A program made the translations under genes and the position numbers. A stretch of DNA of 64,000 nt from Bog-473 sp963788585. GTDB lineage: Bacteria; Actinomycetota; Acidimicrobiia; Acidimicrobiales; RAAP-2. The DNA lies in NCBI GenBank assembly GCA_963788585.1, contig CAWBHA010000004.1, positions 248,001-312,000 of the forward strand. The letters are read 5' to 3'. Shown here piece by piece: positions 42,507 through 51,470 of this stretch (position 1 is the first letter of the stretch; every line of letters begins with the position of its first letter). The notes under the pieces were generated by a model, which worked only from the letters and a program-made list of their open reading frames with translations, did not search any database and had not been told where the DNA came from.

Positions 42507-43226
42507 TCAGGCGGGGACGAGGATGCGGCCGCACTGCTCGCAGGTCGCCACCTCGCCGGGAGGGAGGGCGCGGATCTTCTCCACCTCGACCGAGGACAGC
42601 TCGAGGTGGCAGCCGTCGCAGCGGTTCTTGAGGAGGCGGGCGGCGCCGGTGCCCTTGAGGCGCGTCCGCAGGGTCTCGTACCGGTCGGCCAGCCCGGTGG
42701 GAAGCTGCGCCGCCTCGGCGGCCCGCGTGCCCACGGCCTCGGCGATGGCGGCGTCGATCTCGCGCGTCTCGGCCGCCACCCGGCCCCGCAGCTCCTCGGC
42801 CTGGCCCTGCAGCGGTTCCAGGCGGGTGCGGATGGCCGCGATCTCCGCGTCCACGGGGTCCTGGTCGAGCATGACCACGAGCTCGCGCTCCTCCAGGTCG
42901 GCCCGGCGCTCGGTCAGATGGCGGACCTCGTCGTGCATGGCCTGGAGGTCGCGGCCCGACGAGCTGGTGGTGGCGTACATCCGCTGCTCCATGGCGCTGC
43001 GCCGCTCGCTGATCACGGCGATCTGCGCCTCGAGGTCCTTCTGCGTGGCGGACAGCGCGGCCCGGCGGCCCTCCGCCTCGGCCCGCTCGGCCTCGAGCGC
43101 GGCCAGCTGCGCGTCGAGCGCGGCCAGCCCCGTCGTCTCGGCCAACGCGTCGCGGCGGTGGTGCAGCTGGGTCAGCGACGTGTCGAGGTCCTGGACCGCG
43201 AGCAGATGGCCGAGGGCGTCGGTCAC
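42507..43226 (-). CDS. Coiled-coil protein with C4-type zinc ribbon
   Basis: GTG 43226 gives 239 residues and overlaps the NUDIX stop (GTGA). The first 180 residues are two long helices rich in Glu, Arg, Ala and Leu (ALEAERAEAEGRRAAL, DLQAMHDEVRHLTERRA) that should pair as an antiparallel coiled coil. The C-terminus has CDGCHLELSS and then CEQCGRILVP, two CxxC pairs 30 residues apart that bind zinc. It belongs to the zf-RING_7/C4-type family, common in actinobacteria next to a NIF3-like or histidine-phosphatase gene. Binding to nucleic acid or protein has been proposed for the family; no reaction is known. Confidence 0.85.
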   Translation of the reverse strand: MTDALGHLLAVQDLDTSLTQLHHRRDALAETTGLAALDAQLAALEAERAEAEGRRAALSATQKDLEAQIAVISERRSAMEQRMYATTSSSGRDLQAMHDEVRHLTERRADLEERELVVMLDQDPVDAEIAAIRTRLEPLQGQAEELRGRVAAETREIDAAIAEAVGTRAAEAAQLPTGLADRYETLRTRLKGTGAARLLKNRCDGCHLELSSVEVEKIRALPPGEVATCEQCGRILVPA

Positions 43227-43780
43227 GACGGGTCCCCGGCGGCGGCGCGCGCCAGGGGCAGCGCGTCGGCCAGTGCGGGGTCGGCCAGGGACTGCGCCTC
43301 GTCCCACCCGCACCAGCGGGCCTCGGGGCTCTCACCGGGCGGCGGGGAGGGATCGGCGTCCGCGCCGAGCAGCAGGTAGCGCAGGTCCAGGTGGGTGTGG
43401 CCCAGCGCGGCCTCGTGCACGTCGAGGTGGAGGAGGCGCGGCCCGGCGGCCGGGTGTGCCACCGCCAGCCCGAGCTCCTCGGTGGCCTCGCGCCGGGCCG
43501 CCATGGGGGGTGTCTCGCCCGCGTCGATGTGCCCGCCGGGCTGCATCCAGATGCCGAGGCGCTTGTGCCGGTGCAGCACCGTGCCGCGCCGCCCCACGAC
43601 GATCCCCGACGCGGTGACGTGCGTCGGATCGGCGTCCTCCTCGCAGGGGGCGACGAGGCGCTCCAGCTCGGCGAGGAAGCGCTCCTTGGCCGCCGCCTCA
43701 CGCGGCGTCGCGGGCTCGTGGGCCTCGACGAGGGCCCGCAGAGCCTCCGTGGAGGCGTCCGTCGTGGGACTCCCCATCAT
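43223..43780 (-). CDS. NUDIX hydrolase
   Basis: ATG 43780 gives 185 residues and overlaps the PhzF stop (ATGA); ATG 43777 is next. The NUDIX box is complete: GGHIDAGETPPMAARREATEELG, split here as GGHIDAGE followed by RREATEELG, with its metal-binding glutamates. The N-terminal helix region (residues 1-50) and the strand ASGIVVGRRGTVLHRHKRLG come before the box. The family hydrolyses nucleoside diphosphates linked to another group; the substrate is unknown. It is third in the operon aminotransferase, PhzF, NUDIX, zinc ribbon, histidine phosphatase, DUF2889. Confidence 0.9.
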   Translation of the reverse strand: MMGSPTTDASTEALRALVEAHEPATPREAAAKERFLAELERLVAPCEEDADPTHVTASGIVVGRRGTVLHRHKRLGIWMQPGGHIDAGETPPMAARREATEELGLAVAHPAAGPRLLHLDVHEAALGHTHLDLRYLLLGADADPSPPPGESPEARWCGWDEAQSLADPALADALPLARAAAGDPS

Positions 43781-44586
43781 GCCAATCCCTCGGAGAGGTG
43801 ACCCGTGAGCACCGTCGTGGCGTGGCCGGCGATGCGGACCCGGTCGCCGTCGGGCCGCACGTAGAGGGTCCCCCCGCGCGGCGAGAGCTGCCGGGCCACG
43901 AGGGCGTCGCGTCCCAGCGCGTCCGCCCAGTAGGGACCGGCCACACACTGGGCCGCGCCGGTCGCGGGGTCCTCGGGGATGCCGACGTTCGGCCCGAACA
44001 CCCGCAGCACGTAGTCGGCGCCCGACCCGGGCGGCGCGGCCGCCGTCAGCAGGAGGGCCCTGGTCCCGGCGGCGGCAATGGCCCCGAGGTCGGGCTCGTA
44101 GGCGCGGACGGCCTCGGCCGAATCGAGCACGACGAAGGCGAAGAAGGCGGTGCGGCCGCTCGCCACGACGGCGCCGGGCCACTGCTCGGCCACCGAGCCG
44201 GGGAGCGGGCCGGGCGTGACGGGGTCGGCCGGGAAGTCGAGCTCGATGCGGTCGCCGTCGAAGGCGGCGCGCAGCGGGCCGCTGCGCGTGTGGAAGGTCA
44301 ACGGCCGGGCACCCCCGACCGTGCCGTTCTCGCGCAGCGCGTGGGCGGAGGCCAAGGTGGCGTGCCCGCACAGGTCGATCTCCGTGACCGGCGAGAACCA
44401 GCGCAGGCCGAAGGTGTCCGCGTCCTCGCGCCGAGTGAGGAAGGCGGTCTCGGCGATGCCGAGCTCGAAGGCGATGGACTGCATGCGCGCCTCGTCCAGC
44501 GGCTCCTCCAGCAGGCAGACGCCGGCGGGGTTGCCGCCGCAGGCGACGTCGCTGAAGGCGTCGACCCAGGTGACGGGGATGGTCAT
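43777..44586 (-). CDS. PhzF-family isomerase
   Basis: ATG 44586 gives 269 residues, coupled by ATGA to the aminotransferase upstream. The first PhzF half has VDAFSDVACGGNPAGVCL and the catalytic-Glu region LGIAETAFLTRR. TEIDLCGHATLASAHAL closes that half. The second half has GIPEDPATGAAQC, the matching GHAT-like and DPATG motifs of the two-fold symmetric diaminopimelate-epimerase fold. Members isomerise dihydrohydroxyanthranilate or act on unknown metabolites; no phenazine genes are nearby, so that product is not implied. Confidence 0.9.
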   Translation of the reverse strand: MTIPVTWVDAFSDVACGGNPAGVCLLEEPLDEARMQSIAFELGIAETAFLTRREDADTFGLRWFSPVTEIDLCGHATLASAHALRENGTVGGARPLTFHTRSGPLRAAFDGDRIELDFPADPVTPGPLPGSVAEQWPGAVVASGRTAFFAFVVLDSAEAVRAYEPDLGAIAAAGTRALLLTAAAPPGSGADYVLRVFGPNVGIPEDPATGAAQCVAGPYWADALGRDALVARQLSPRGGTLYVRPDGDRVRIAGHATTVLTGHLSEGLA

Positions 44587-45767
44587 GATGCCCACGATGC
44601 TAAGCGGGCCAGCGCGTCGCCCAGGACGCGCTCGCGCTTGCAGAAGGCCCACCGCACCAGTGTCCTCCCCGCGTCGGCGTCCGCGGGGTCGTAGAAGACC
44701 GAGCTCGGGATGGCCACCACGCCGCAGCGCTCGGGCAGGGCGAGGCAGTAGTCCAGCGCGCTGAGCCCGGGCGCCACCGCGGCGATGTCGGTGTTGACGA
44801 AGTAGGTGGCCGCCGGTCGGTACACCGCGTGCCCCAGCGCCTCCAACCCGTCGCAGAGCCGATCGCGCTTGGCCCCCAGCGCGTCGGCGAAGGACCGCAG
44901 GCCGGCCGCGGGCATCCCCAGGCCCCGCGCCACGGCCAGCTGGAACGGCGCCGGGCTGGTGTAGGTGAGGAATTGCTTGGCCGCCCGCACCGCGGCGACG
45001 AGCGGGGCCGGGCCGCTCGCCCAGCCGACCTTCCATCCGGTGAAGGAGAACGTCTTGCCGCCCGAGGAGACGGTCAGCGTGCGCTCGCGCATGCCGGGCA
45101 GCGTCGCCAGGGGCACGTGCGCGCCGTCGAAGACGAGGTGCTCGTAGACCTCGTCGGTGACCGCCAGGAGGTCGTGGGCCCGGCACAGGGCGGCCACCTG
45201 CCCCAATTCCGCATCGGTGAAGACCTTGCCCGTCGGGTTGTGCGGCGTGTTGAGCAGGATGAGCCGGGTGCGCGGCGAGGCCGCGGCGGCGGCCAGCTCG
45301 TCGGGGTCGAAGGACCAGTCGGGCGGGTGCAGCCGCACGCGGCGGGGCACGGCCCCGGCCATCGCCGCGCACGCGGCGTACGAGTCGTACGTCGGCTCGA
45401 AGCACACGACCTCGTCGCCGGGCTCGCACAGCGCCAGCAGCGCGGCGGCGATCGCCTCGGTGGCACCGACCGTCACGAGCACCTCGGTGTCCGGGTCGAG
45501 CGCGAGGTCGTACCAGGCGCGCTGGTGCCCGGCGACGGCGGCGCGCAGCTCGGGCACGCCGTTGCCCGGCGGGTACTGGTTGTGCCCGTCGCGGATGGCG
45601 GCCACGGCGACCTCGCGCAATTCCTCGGGCCCGTCCGTGTCGGGGAAGCCCTGCCCGAGGTTCACCGAGCCCGTGGCGGTCGCCAGCTCGGACATGGTGG
45701 CGAAGATCGTCGTGGTGAACGGGCGCAGGCGCCGGGCCAGATACGCGTCCCCCGCTCCCACCGCCAT
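44583..45767 (-). CDS. Class I/II PLP-dependent aminotransferase (DapC-like)
   Basis: The protein has 394 residues and starts at ATG 45767. The fold-type I pattern is complete: FPDTDGPEELREVA, YPPGNGVPELRAAVA, VTVGATEAIAAAL (phosphate loop), LLNTPHNPTGKVF, AVTDEVYEHLVFDG, the PLP-lysine K238 in SSGGKTFSFTGWKVGW, and the carboxylate-binding Arg in RWAFCK near the end. The actinobacterial relatives are annotated as N-succinyldiaminopimelate or methionine aminotransferases. It is the first gene of the six-gene operon and is divergent from the endonuclease-like gene with 41 bases between starts. Confidence 0.88.
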   Translation of the reverse strand: MAVGAGDAYLARRLRPFTTTIFATMSELATATGSVNLGQGFPDTDGPEELREVAVAAIRDGHNQYPPGNGVPELRAAVAGHQRAWYDLALDPDTEVLVTVGATEAIAAALLALCEPGDEVVCFEPTYDSYAACAAMAGAVPRRVRLHPPDWSFDPDELAAAAASPRTRLILLNTPHNPTGKVFTDAELGQVAALCRAHDLLAVTDEVYEHLVFDGAHVPLATLPGMRERTLTVSSGGKTFSFTGWKVGWASGPAPLVAAVRAAKQFLTYTSPAPFQLAVARGLGMPAAGLRSFADALGAKRDRLCDGLEALGHAVYRPAATYFVNTDIAAVAPGLSALDYCLALPERCGVVAIPSSVFYDPADADAGRTLVRWAFCKRERVLGDALARLASWAS

Positions 45768-45808
45768 GATCGTACCGGGCGACCGCGCCGCCTATCGTCT
45801 CGGCCCAC

Positions 45809-46633
45809 ATGCTCAGCATCGCCAACTTCAACATGCACTGCGGGATGGACGGGTGGGGAAGGCCCTACGACTATCTCGGCGCCGTCGCCACGCTCGGCAC
45901 CGACGTCATCGCGCTCGAAGAGGCCTGGACGGCGGAGGGTGACGAGAGCGGCGGCCAGGCTGCCGCGGCGGCCCGCCACCTCGGCTACCAGGTCGTGACG
46001 CACACCAACGGCGAGGGCAGGCGCATCGAGCCGCAGCCGGGGGCCGGGCAGAGCTGGATCGCGCGCCCCAGCTGGCGCGACGGCAACCGGGCGCTCTACT
46101 TCGACGGCGAGCGCGGGTTCCCCGAGCGGGTCCAGTCCCTGGAGCGCTTCCAGCGGGCGGAGCGCGGCAGCATGGGGATCGCCGTCCTGGTGCGTCCCGA
46201 GATCCGGATCGAGGCGAGCCGCTTCGTGCCCATGCGCCTGCTGCGGGCCGACAAGCTGCGGCGCGTGGCCATCGTCGTCGACCTCACCGTCGACGGCCGG
46301 CCCATCTCGGTCGTCAGCACCCACATGTCGCACCTCCTCTACGGCTCGCACCACAACTGGGCGGAGCTCCGGCGCCGCCTGCAGGACGAGGCGCGACCCG
46401 ACGCCGTGCTGGTGGGCGACATGAACACCTGGGGTCCGCTCGTGCACCTCTTCATGCCCGGGTGGCGTCGCGCCGTCGTCGGCAAGACCTGGCCGGCGTG
46501 GCGCCCGCACAGCCAGATCGACCACATCCTCGTGCGCGGCGCGCTGCGTCCACTCCACGGCTCGGTGCTCCCCCACGCCGGCTCCGACCACCGACCCGTG
46601 CGGGCCGAGCTCGCGGTCCTCGCGGTGGAATGA
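45809..46633 (+). CDS. Endonuclease/exonuclease/phosphatase family protein
   Basis: The protein has 274 residues and starts at ATG 45809. The EEP metallo-enzyme motifs are IANFNMHCGMD (Asn), VIALEEAW (Glu), VVSTHMSHLL (His), LVGDMNTWGP (Asp and Asn), and the C-terminal GSDHRPVRAEL (Asp-His). No signal peptide is present, so it is cytoplasmic. Members cut DNA or RNA or hydrolyse phosphodiesters and sphingomyelin; the size and short loops give no further hint. It is convergent with the phosphotransferase gene at 46674. Confidence 0.85.
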   Translation: MLSIANFNMHCGMDGWGRPYDYLGAVATLGTDVIALEEAWTAEGDESGGQAAAAARHLGYQVVTHTNGEGRRIEPQPGAGQSWIARPSWRDGNRALYFDGERGFPERVQSLERFQRAERGSMGIAVLVRPEIRIEASRFVPMRLLRADKLRRVAIVVDLTVDGRPISVVSTHMSHLLYGSHHNWAELRRRLQDEARPDAVLVGDMNTWGPLVHLFMPGWRRAVVGKTWPAWRPHSQIDHILVRGALRPLHGSVLPHAGSDHRPVRAELAVLAVE

Positions 46634-46673
46634 GCCGCGCGTCTCGTTCAGCTCCGGTGCCGGGAAGCGACGG

Positions 46674-47363
46674 TCAGGCGTCGAGGGTCGAGAGCGTCGG
46701 GGGTGCCAACTTGGTGAGCCGCAAGATGCGGGCGCGATCCGCGGAGTTCAGGTCCGGGTCATTCACGCGTCGGCTCGCCGCCAGGGACACGACGGGGCCG
46801 ATGTCGGCGTGCGTCGCTCGGAGAAAGCGCTCGGCGAAGAGACGTTGAGCCAACGGAGCGATCGTTCGCCGGATTCGACCTCCGGGGTTTCCGGCGGTGC
46901 GCATCACCAGCCAGGCGTCCGCGACGTCCGCCTCACTGGGCCCCGTCGCTGCGTTGCCCCAGTCGATGACGAAGACGCCGTCGGCGCCGAGAACGACGTT
47001 CTGTGGGTGCAGGTCGAGGTGGACGAGCGACGTTCCCGGACCCGTCGGCTGGTCGAGCCACGCGGGGCCCGGCGCCTCGTGCACGATCCGATGCATCTCG
47101 GCCAGCTGCCGAGCCAGGGCGGCCATCCGCCAGGGCGTCCGTGCGAAGACAGTTCCCAATGTCGGGCCGTCGATCTTCTCCATGACGAGATCTGTTCCAT
47201 CCGCGTCGAAGACCTCGGGCACGGGGACGCCGTGGCGACGGGCGTACTCCATGACTCTGGCCTCGGTGTCGACGGTGCGGGAGGGATCTCGGTACCGTCG
47301 CAGCACCCGTCCTCGTCCTACCGAGAACACGTCGTTATCGCACCCATGGGCGAGGAGCTCCAT
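46674..47363 (-). CDS. Aminoglycoside phosphotransferase (APH)-like kinase
   Basis: ATG 47363 gives 229 residues; GTG 47369 is two codons upstream. The N-lobe has HGCDNDVFSVG and RRYRDPSRTVDTEA with VMEKIDGPTLG as the hinge. The catalytic loop is LVHLDLHPQNVVLG (H-x-D-x4-N), and the metal Asp is in VFVIDWGNAATG. These are the Brenner motifs of the APH and choline-kinase group. It probably phosphorylates a small hydroxylated molecule; drug resistance should not be assumed. A candidate promoter lies at 47436-47464. Confidence 0.85.
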   Translation of the reverse strand: MELLAHGCDNDVFSVGRGRVLRRYRDPSRTVDTEARVMEYARRHGVPVPEVFDADGTDLVMEKIDGPTLGTVFARTPWRMAALARQLAEMHRIVHEAPGPAWLDQPTGPGTSLVHLDLHPQNVVLGADGVFVIDWGNAATGPSEADVADAWLVMRTAGNPGGRIRRTIAPLAQRLFAERFLRATHADIGPVVSLAASRRVNDPDLNSADRARILRLTKLAPPTLSTLDA

Positions 47364-47700
47364 TGACACTCGTCCCACGGAGCCGCCCCGATGAGTTCGT
47401 TGCCAGTCGGCCCCAAAAGCTGACAACTGCGGTTCATCTTTATGTCACGCGGCGGTAAAGTCAAAATAAATCCGATGGACATTGTCGGGAATGGGGTCCC
47501 CGGGACGAAGGAAGGCCTGGTCAAGGACCGGATCGGACACCGAGCTGGTCGGCTCGCCCGAGACCGTGGCCGATCGTCTCGAGCCGGAGGAAGAGGCCAA
47601 CGCGCGAACGAACTGGCGATCGCGCGAACGAACCGGCCATCAGCACCCTCACCCTCCGCCCTCTGAACGGGGGGTCCCGGCCGGGCGAGCTCCCCCGGGG
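47364..47700. other. 337-base region with AT-rich promoter patch and a possible gene remnant
   Basis: It holds the candidate promoter at 47436-47464 for the kinase gene. Plus-strand frame 47482 onwards contains DTELVGSPETVADRLE, a run that resembles the C-terminal segment of luciferase-like monooxygenases and may be a remnant. Otherwise nothing is recognised. Confidence 0.4.
47436..47464 (-). promoter_or_regulatory. Candidate promoter of the phosphotransferase gene
   Basis: On the minus strand, TTGACT (47464-47459), a 16-base spacer and TAAAGAT (47442-47436) sit in a markedly AT-rich patch about 70 bases before the start. The -35 is a 5 of 6 match to consensus; the -10 is weaker. Confidence 0.4.
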
Positions 47701-49372
47701 TCAGTCGGCCGGGCGGGCGGTCAGAGCGGTGACCGCAGCGCCCACCGTGTCGTAGAGGTGGTCTGCGCCGATGCGATCGAGCAGCCCGCCCCGTTGCAGC
47801 GAGCCCTTCACGCTGTCGTCCACCCGCGCCATGGCGAAGGTGACGTGGTCCCGCGCGCAACGGTCGAGCACCTGGCCGAGCGACCGGCAACCGGTGAAGT
47901 CGAGGTCGCTCATCCCGATGGTGTCGAGCACCAGGACGCGCTGTCCCCTCGCTGCGGACGAGGGCCGCCTCCACCTCCTCGCGGAAGTGCACCGCGTTGG
48001 CGTACCAGAGCGGCGTGGCGAAGAGGACGACCAGCACGCCGGGCTGCTCCTCGGCGTGCACCCCCTGCGAGAGCGGCGTCCAGCTGGTCGTGCCCGCCAC
48101 GCGCCCGAGGACGTGCAGCTGGGGGCGGGCGCCGTGCCGGATCCGGTCCAGGATGGCGAGCAGCACGGCCAGCCCGATGCCCTGCTCCACCCCGATCATC
48201 ACCACCGCGATGAGCGTCAGGGCCGCCAACGCGAACTCGAACAGGTCGAAGTGGGCGATGGCGACCAGGTCGCGGACGTGGAAGAGCCGCAGCGCGATGA
48301 AGATGAGGATGGCGGCCAGGGCGCTCAGCGGCACGTCCCGCAGCAGGCCCGCCACCGGGATGAGCAGCACCACCACGGCGGCCGCGCCGAGCGCACCGGC
48401 CTGGGTCCTCCCCCCGGCCGAGGCGACGGCGCCGGTGCGGGGCGGGCTGGCGTCCACCGGGAACGCGCTCGCCAAGCCGGCGACCACGCTGCCCGCGCCG
48501 ACGGCAAGGAAGTCGCGTCCGGCATCGACGTCGTATTCACCTTGCTCGGCGAAGGCGCGCGTGGTGGCCGCGGTCTGTGTCACCACGACGAGCGCCACCA
48601 CCGCGGCGAGCGGCGCCAAGCTCTGCAGCGTCGACCACGAGAGGCCGGTGAGGCCGACGTGGGGAGCGCCGGTAGCGATGGGGCCGAGGACGGCCACGCC
48701 GTGGGACTGCCAGCCGAACGCGCCGACCACCGCCGTGGCGGCGACCATCCCGATCAGCGCACCGGGGATGCGCCGATTGACGCGCACGCTCACGAACGTG
48801 ATGGCGAGGACGCCCAGTCCGATGGCGAGCGTCCAGCCGTTGATGTCGCCGAGGTGCGTGGCGATCGAGCCGATCCGTTGCTCGTCGTTCCCCGACGCCG
48901 CCGGCAGGCCGAGGAAGTCCGGCAGTTGATGGATGATGATGATCACGGCGACGCCCGAGAGGAACCCCCGCACGATGGGCGCCGAGAGGAAGTCGGCGAT
49001 CCACCCGAGCCGGAGGATGCTGACCAGCATGACGATGAGGCCCACCATCACCGCCAGGATCTCGACGAGGTCGACGTAGTGCGGCGAGCGGCTCAGGGCG
49101 AGCGCCGACACGCCGGCGGCGAAGAGGGGTGCGATCGTCGAGTCCGCCCCCACCGACATCTGGGGATTGGAGCCCAGGAGGGCGAACAGCACGGTCCCGG
49201 CGACGAAGGCGTAGAACCCGGTGATCGGCGGCATGCCGGCCAGCCGCGAGGTGGCCAGCTGCTCGGGCACCGCAATGACGAGCAGGGTCATCCCGCCCGC
49301 GATGTCCGCGCTCAGCCAGGCGCGCTGGTAGCCGTGCAGCGACGTCAAAAGCGGAGGAGCGCGCAGTCGCAC
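47701..49372 (-). CDS. SulP-family anion transporter with STAS domain, frameshifted
   Basis: GTG 49372 (RLRAPPLLTSLHGYQRAWL) is preferred; ATG 49432 is in frame but shares its bases with the start of the divergent gene. Twelve or so hydrophobic segments carry the SulP pattern, including LLVIAVPEQLATSRLAGMPP, the STIAPLFAAG region and MIGVEQGIGLAVLLAILDRI. After the membrane part, VLVVLFATPLWYANAVHFREEVEAA begins the STAS domain. At about 47942-47948 the frame breaks in a CCCC run; skipping one base gives QRVLVLDTIGMSDLDFTGC and the rest of STAS to 47701. Substrates may be sulfate, bicarbonate or other anions. As written, the protein would carry a nonsense tail instead of a full STAS domain. 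Confidence 0.8.
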
Positions 49373-49430
49373 GGCGCCATCATCGCCCACCGGTGTGGTG
49401 ACCGTATCGACCCCGAATAGTCTCGCTCCC

Positions 49431-50825
49431 ATGAGCGACTTCCCCTACGCCGACCGCTTCCCCGTCCACCGCGCGCTGCCCGAGCGCGGTGCCTCCCGGG
49501 ACGAGGTGCTGGCCCAGCTCCACGCGATGGCGAGAGAGGAGGATGCCTTCTGGGAGACGGGGAAGTGCTCGGGCACCATGTACTGCGGCGACCACGACCA
49601 CTACCGCTTCATGAACGAGGCCTTCGGGCTCTTCGCCCACGTCAACGTCCTCCAGCGCGACATGTGCCCGAGCGCGACCAAGTTCGAGGCGGAGATCATC
49701 GCCATGACGCTCGGTCTCCATGGTGCGGACGCGGCGCTCGCCGCCGGTGACGAGCCCTGCGGCCTCGTGACGACGGGCGGGACGGGCAGCATCCTGCACG
49801 CCGTCCTCGCCTACCGCGAGCATGCGGCGCAGACCCGCGGCGTCACCCGGCCGAACGTGATCAAGCCCGAGACGGCACACCCCGCCTTCGACAAGGCCTG
49901 CCACCTCTTCGGCGTGGAGCTGCGGCGGGCGCCCGTCGACCCCGCCACGACCCAGGTCGACCTCGACTGGGTGCGCGACCACGTCGACGACCAGACGGTG
50001 GCGCTGATCGGGTCGGCCTGCAATTACGGCTACGGCACCGTCGACCCCATCGGCGCGCTGTCCGACCTGGCCCTCGAGCGCGGCATCGGGTTGCACGTCG
50101 ATGCCTGCCTGGGCGGGTTCATCCTGCCGTTCGGCCGCGAGCTCGGCTACGACATCCCCGCGTTCGACTACGCGGTGCCGGGCGTGACCTCGATCTCGGC
50201 GGACACCCACAAGTACGGCTACGCGTTCAAGGGCTCGTCCGTGTTGAGCTTCCGCTCCAAGGCGCTGCGCAACGCGCAGTACTTCTACCTCACCGATTGG
50301 AGCGGCGGGAAGTACACCTCGCCGGGCATGGAGGGCTCGCGCTCGGGCGGCCTCATCGCGGCGACCTGGGCCGCCATGGTCCAGCTCGGCCACGCCGGCT
50401 ACCTCGGCTACGCCCGCCAGATCTTCGAGACCTCCTTCGCCATGCAGGAGGCGGTCACGGCGCACCCCGAGCTCCGGCTGGTGGGCCGGCCCACCTTCCT
50501 CTTCTCCTTCACCTCCGACGCGTTCGACATCTACCACGTCAACGACTTCATGCGGACGAGGGGCTGGCGCTTCAACGGCCAGCAGTACCCCAACGCGCTG
50601 CACATGGCCGTCACCCGTCCCCAGACGCAGCCCGGGGTGGCAGCGGAGTTCGCGGCGGACCTGGCCGACGCCGTGTCCTACGCCAAGGACCACGCGGCGG
50701 AGGCGCCGAGGTCCGGGGCGATCTACGGCGGCGTGGCCGGGGGGATGACCGAGGAGGCGGACGAATTCATCCGCGCCGTCATGGCCGACATGCTCGACGG
50801 GCAGTCCACCATTCCGGCAACGTGA
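49431..50825 (+). CDS. Group II PLP-dependent decarboxylase / sphingosine-1-phosphate-lyase-like
   Basis: ATG 49431 gives 464 residues; GTG/ATG starts further up add only a short tail. Key motifs: VTTGGTGSILHAVLAYREHA (phosphate-binding TGG), TAHPAFDKACHLFGVELRRAP, HVDACLGGFILPF (the Asp-x-x-x-Gly before PLP), and the lysine K261 in SISADTHKYGYAFKGSS. The spacing fits the glutamate-decarboxylase and S1P-lyase group; the segment HKYGYAFKGSSV and the lack of a long N-tail favour the S1P-lyase-like or tyrosine/glutamate side. The substrate is unknown. The stop overlaps the GTG of the next gene (GTGA). Confidence 0.85.
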   Translation: MSDFPYADRFPVHRALPERGASRDEVLAQLHAMAREEDAFWETGKCSGTMYCGDHDHYRFMNEAFGLFAHVNVLQRDMCPSATKFEAEIIAMTLGLHGADAALAAGDEPCGLVTTGGTGSILHAVLAYREHAAQTRGVTRPNVIKPETAHPAFDKACHLFGVELRRAPVDPATTQVDLDWVRDHVDDQTVALIGSACNYGYGTVDPIGALSDLALERGIGLHVDACLGGFILPFGRELGYDIPAFDYAVPGVTSISADTHKYGYAFKGSSVLSFRSKALRNAQYFYLTDWSGGKYTSPGMEGSRSGGLIAATWAAMVQLGHAGYLGYARQIFETSFAMQEAVTAHPELRLVGRPTFLFSFTSDAFDIYHVNDFMRTRGWRFNGQQYPNALHMAVTRPQTQPGVAAEFAADLADAVSYAKDHAAEAPRSGAIYGGVAGGMTEEADEFIRAVMADMLDGQSTIPAT

Positions 50826-51435
50826 GCGCGGCGAGCGGCGGCGGGGCGCCGACCGCCTGGGTGGCCGGGTGCACCGCGGCCCAGGCCGCGCTGGACGCCG
50901 ACCTGGTGGGGCTGACCGACGCGGGGCGCGCGGGCCGAGCCGGTTACCCGGCTGGAGCGTCGGGCACGTGCTGACGCACCTGGCCCGCAACGCGGACAGC
51001 GTGGTCTGGCGCCTCGAGGGCGCGGCGGCGGGCGAGCTGCGCGACCAGTACCCCGGCGGGCTCGACCAGCGGCGGGACGACATCGAGGCCGGCGCGCGCC
51101 GGCCGGCCGGCGAGCTGGCGGCCGACGTCCGCCACAGCTCGGCCGCGGTGGAGCGCGTCATGGCCGCGCTGCCCGACGCGGCGTGGGACGCGCCCGCGCG
51201 GACGTCGCGCGGCGTGGTCGAGCCCGCGCGCGACGCCGTGCTCTCGCGTTGGCGCGAGGTGGTGGTGCACCACGGCGACCTCGGGCTCGGGCCCGGGACC
51301 ATGCCGCTCCCGCCCGACCTGGTCGACGCCTGGCTCCCGCGCGAGCTGCCGCGGCTGGCCGAGCGCACCGATCCGGCGCAGCTGCTGGCGTGGATCGTCG
51401 GGCGCGGCGAGCCGCCCGAGCTGGCCGACTGGTAG
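50822..51435 (+). CDS. Maleylpyruvate isomerase/DinB-like mycothiol-dependent protein, frameshifted
   Basis: GTG 50822, overlapping the decarboxylase stop, opens a frame reading TAWVAGCTAAQAALDADLVGLTDA. Near 50915-50940 it must move by one missing base to continue as PSRLPGWSVGHVLTHLARNAD, with the metal-binding His of the DinB fold in HVLTHLARNAD, then RDAVLSRWREVVVHHGDLGLG, the second histidine pair. The rest to 51435 is in this second frame. An in-frame GTG at 50869 would start there without the true N-terminus. The family is found in mycothiol-using actinobacteria and isomerises maleylpyruvate or acts as a thiol-dependent transferase. Confidence 0.75.
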
Positions 51436-51470
51436 AGGGTCGCGCGCGTCCGCGCGTCCGGGTCCGGGCG

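Noticed and set aside
43777..44586. Phenazine biosynthesis
   Set aside because: PhzF-like proteins are widespread without phenazine genes, and none are nearby.
46674..47363. Aminoglycoside resistance gene
   Set aside because: The fold is APH-like, but nothing shows drug specificity; many such kinases act on metabolites.
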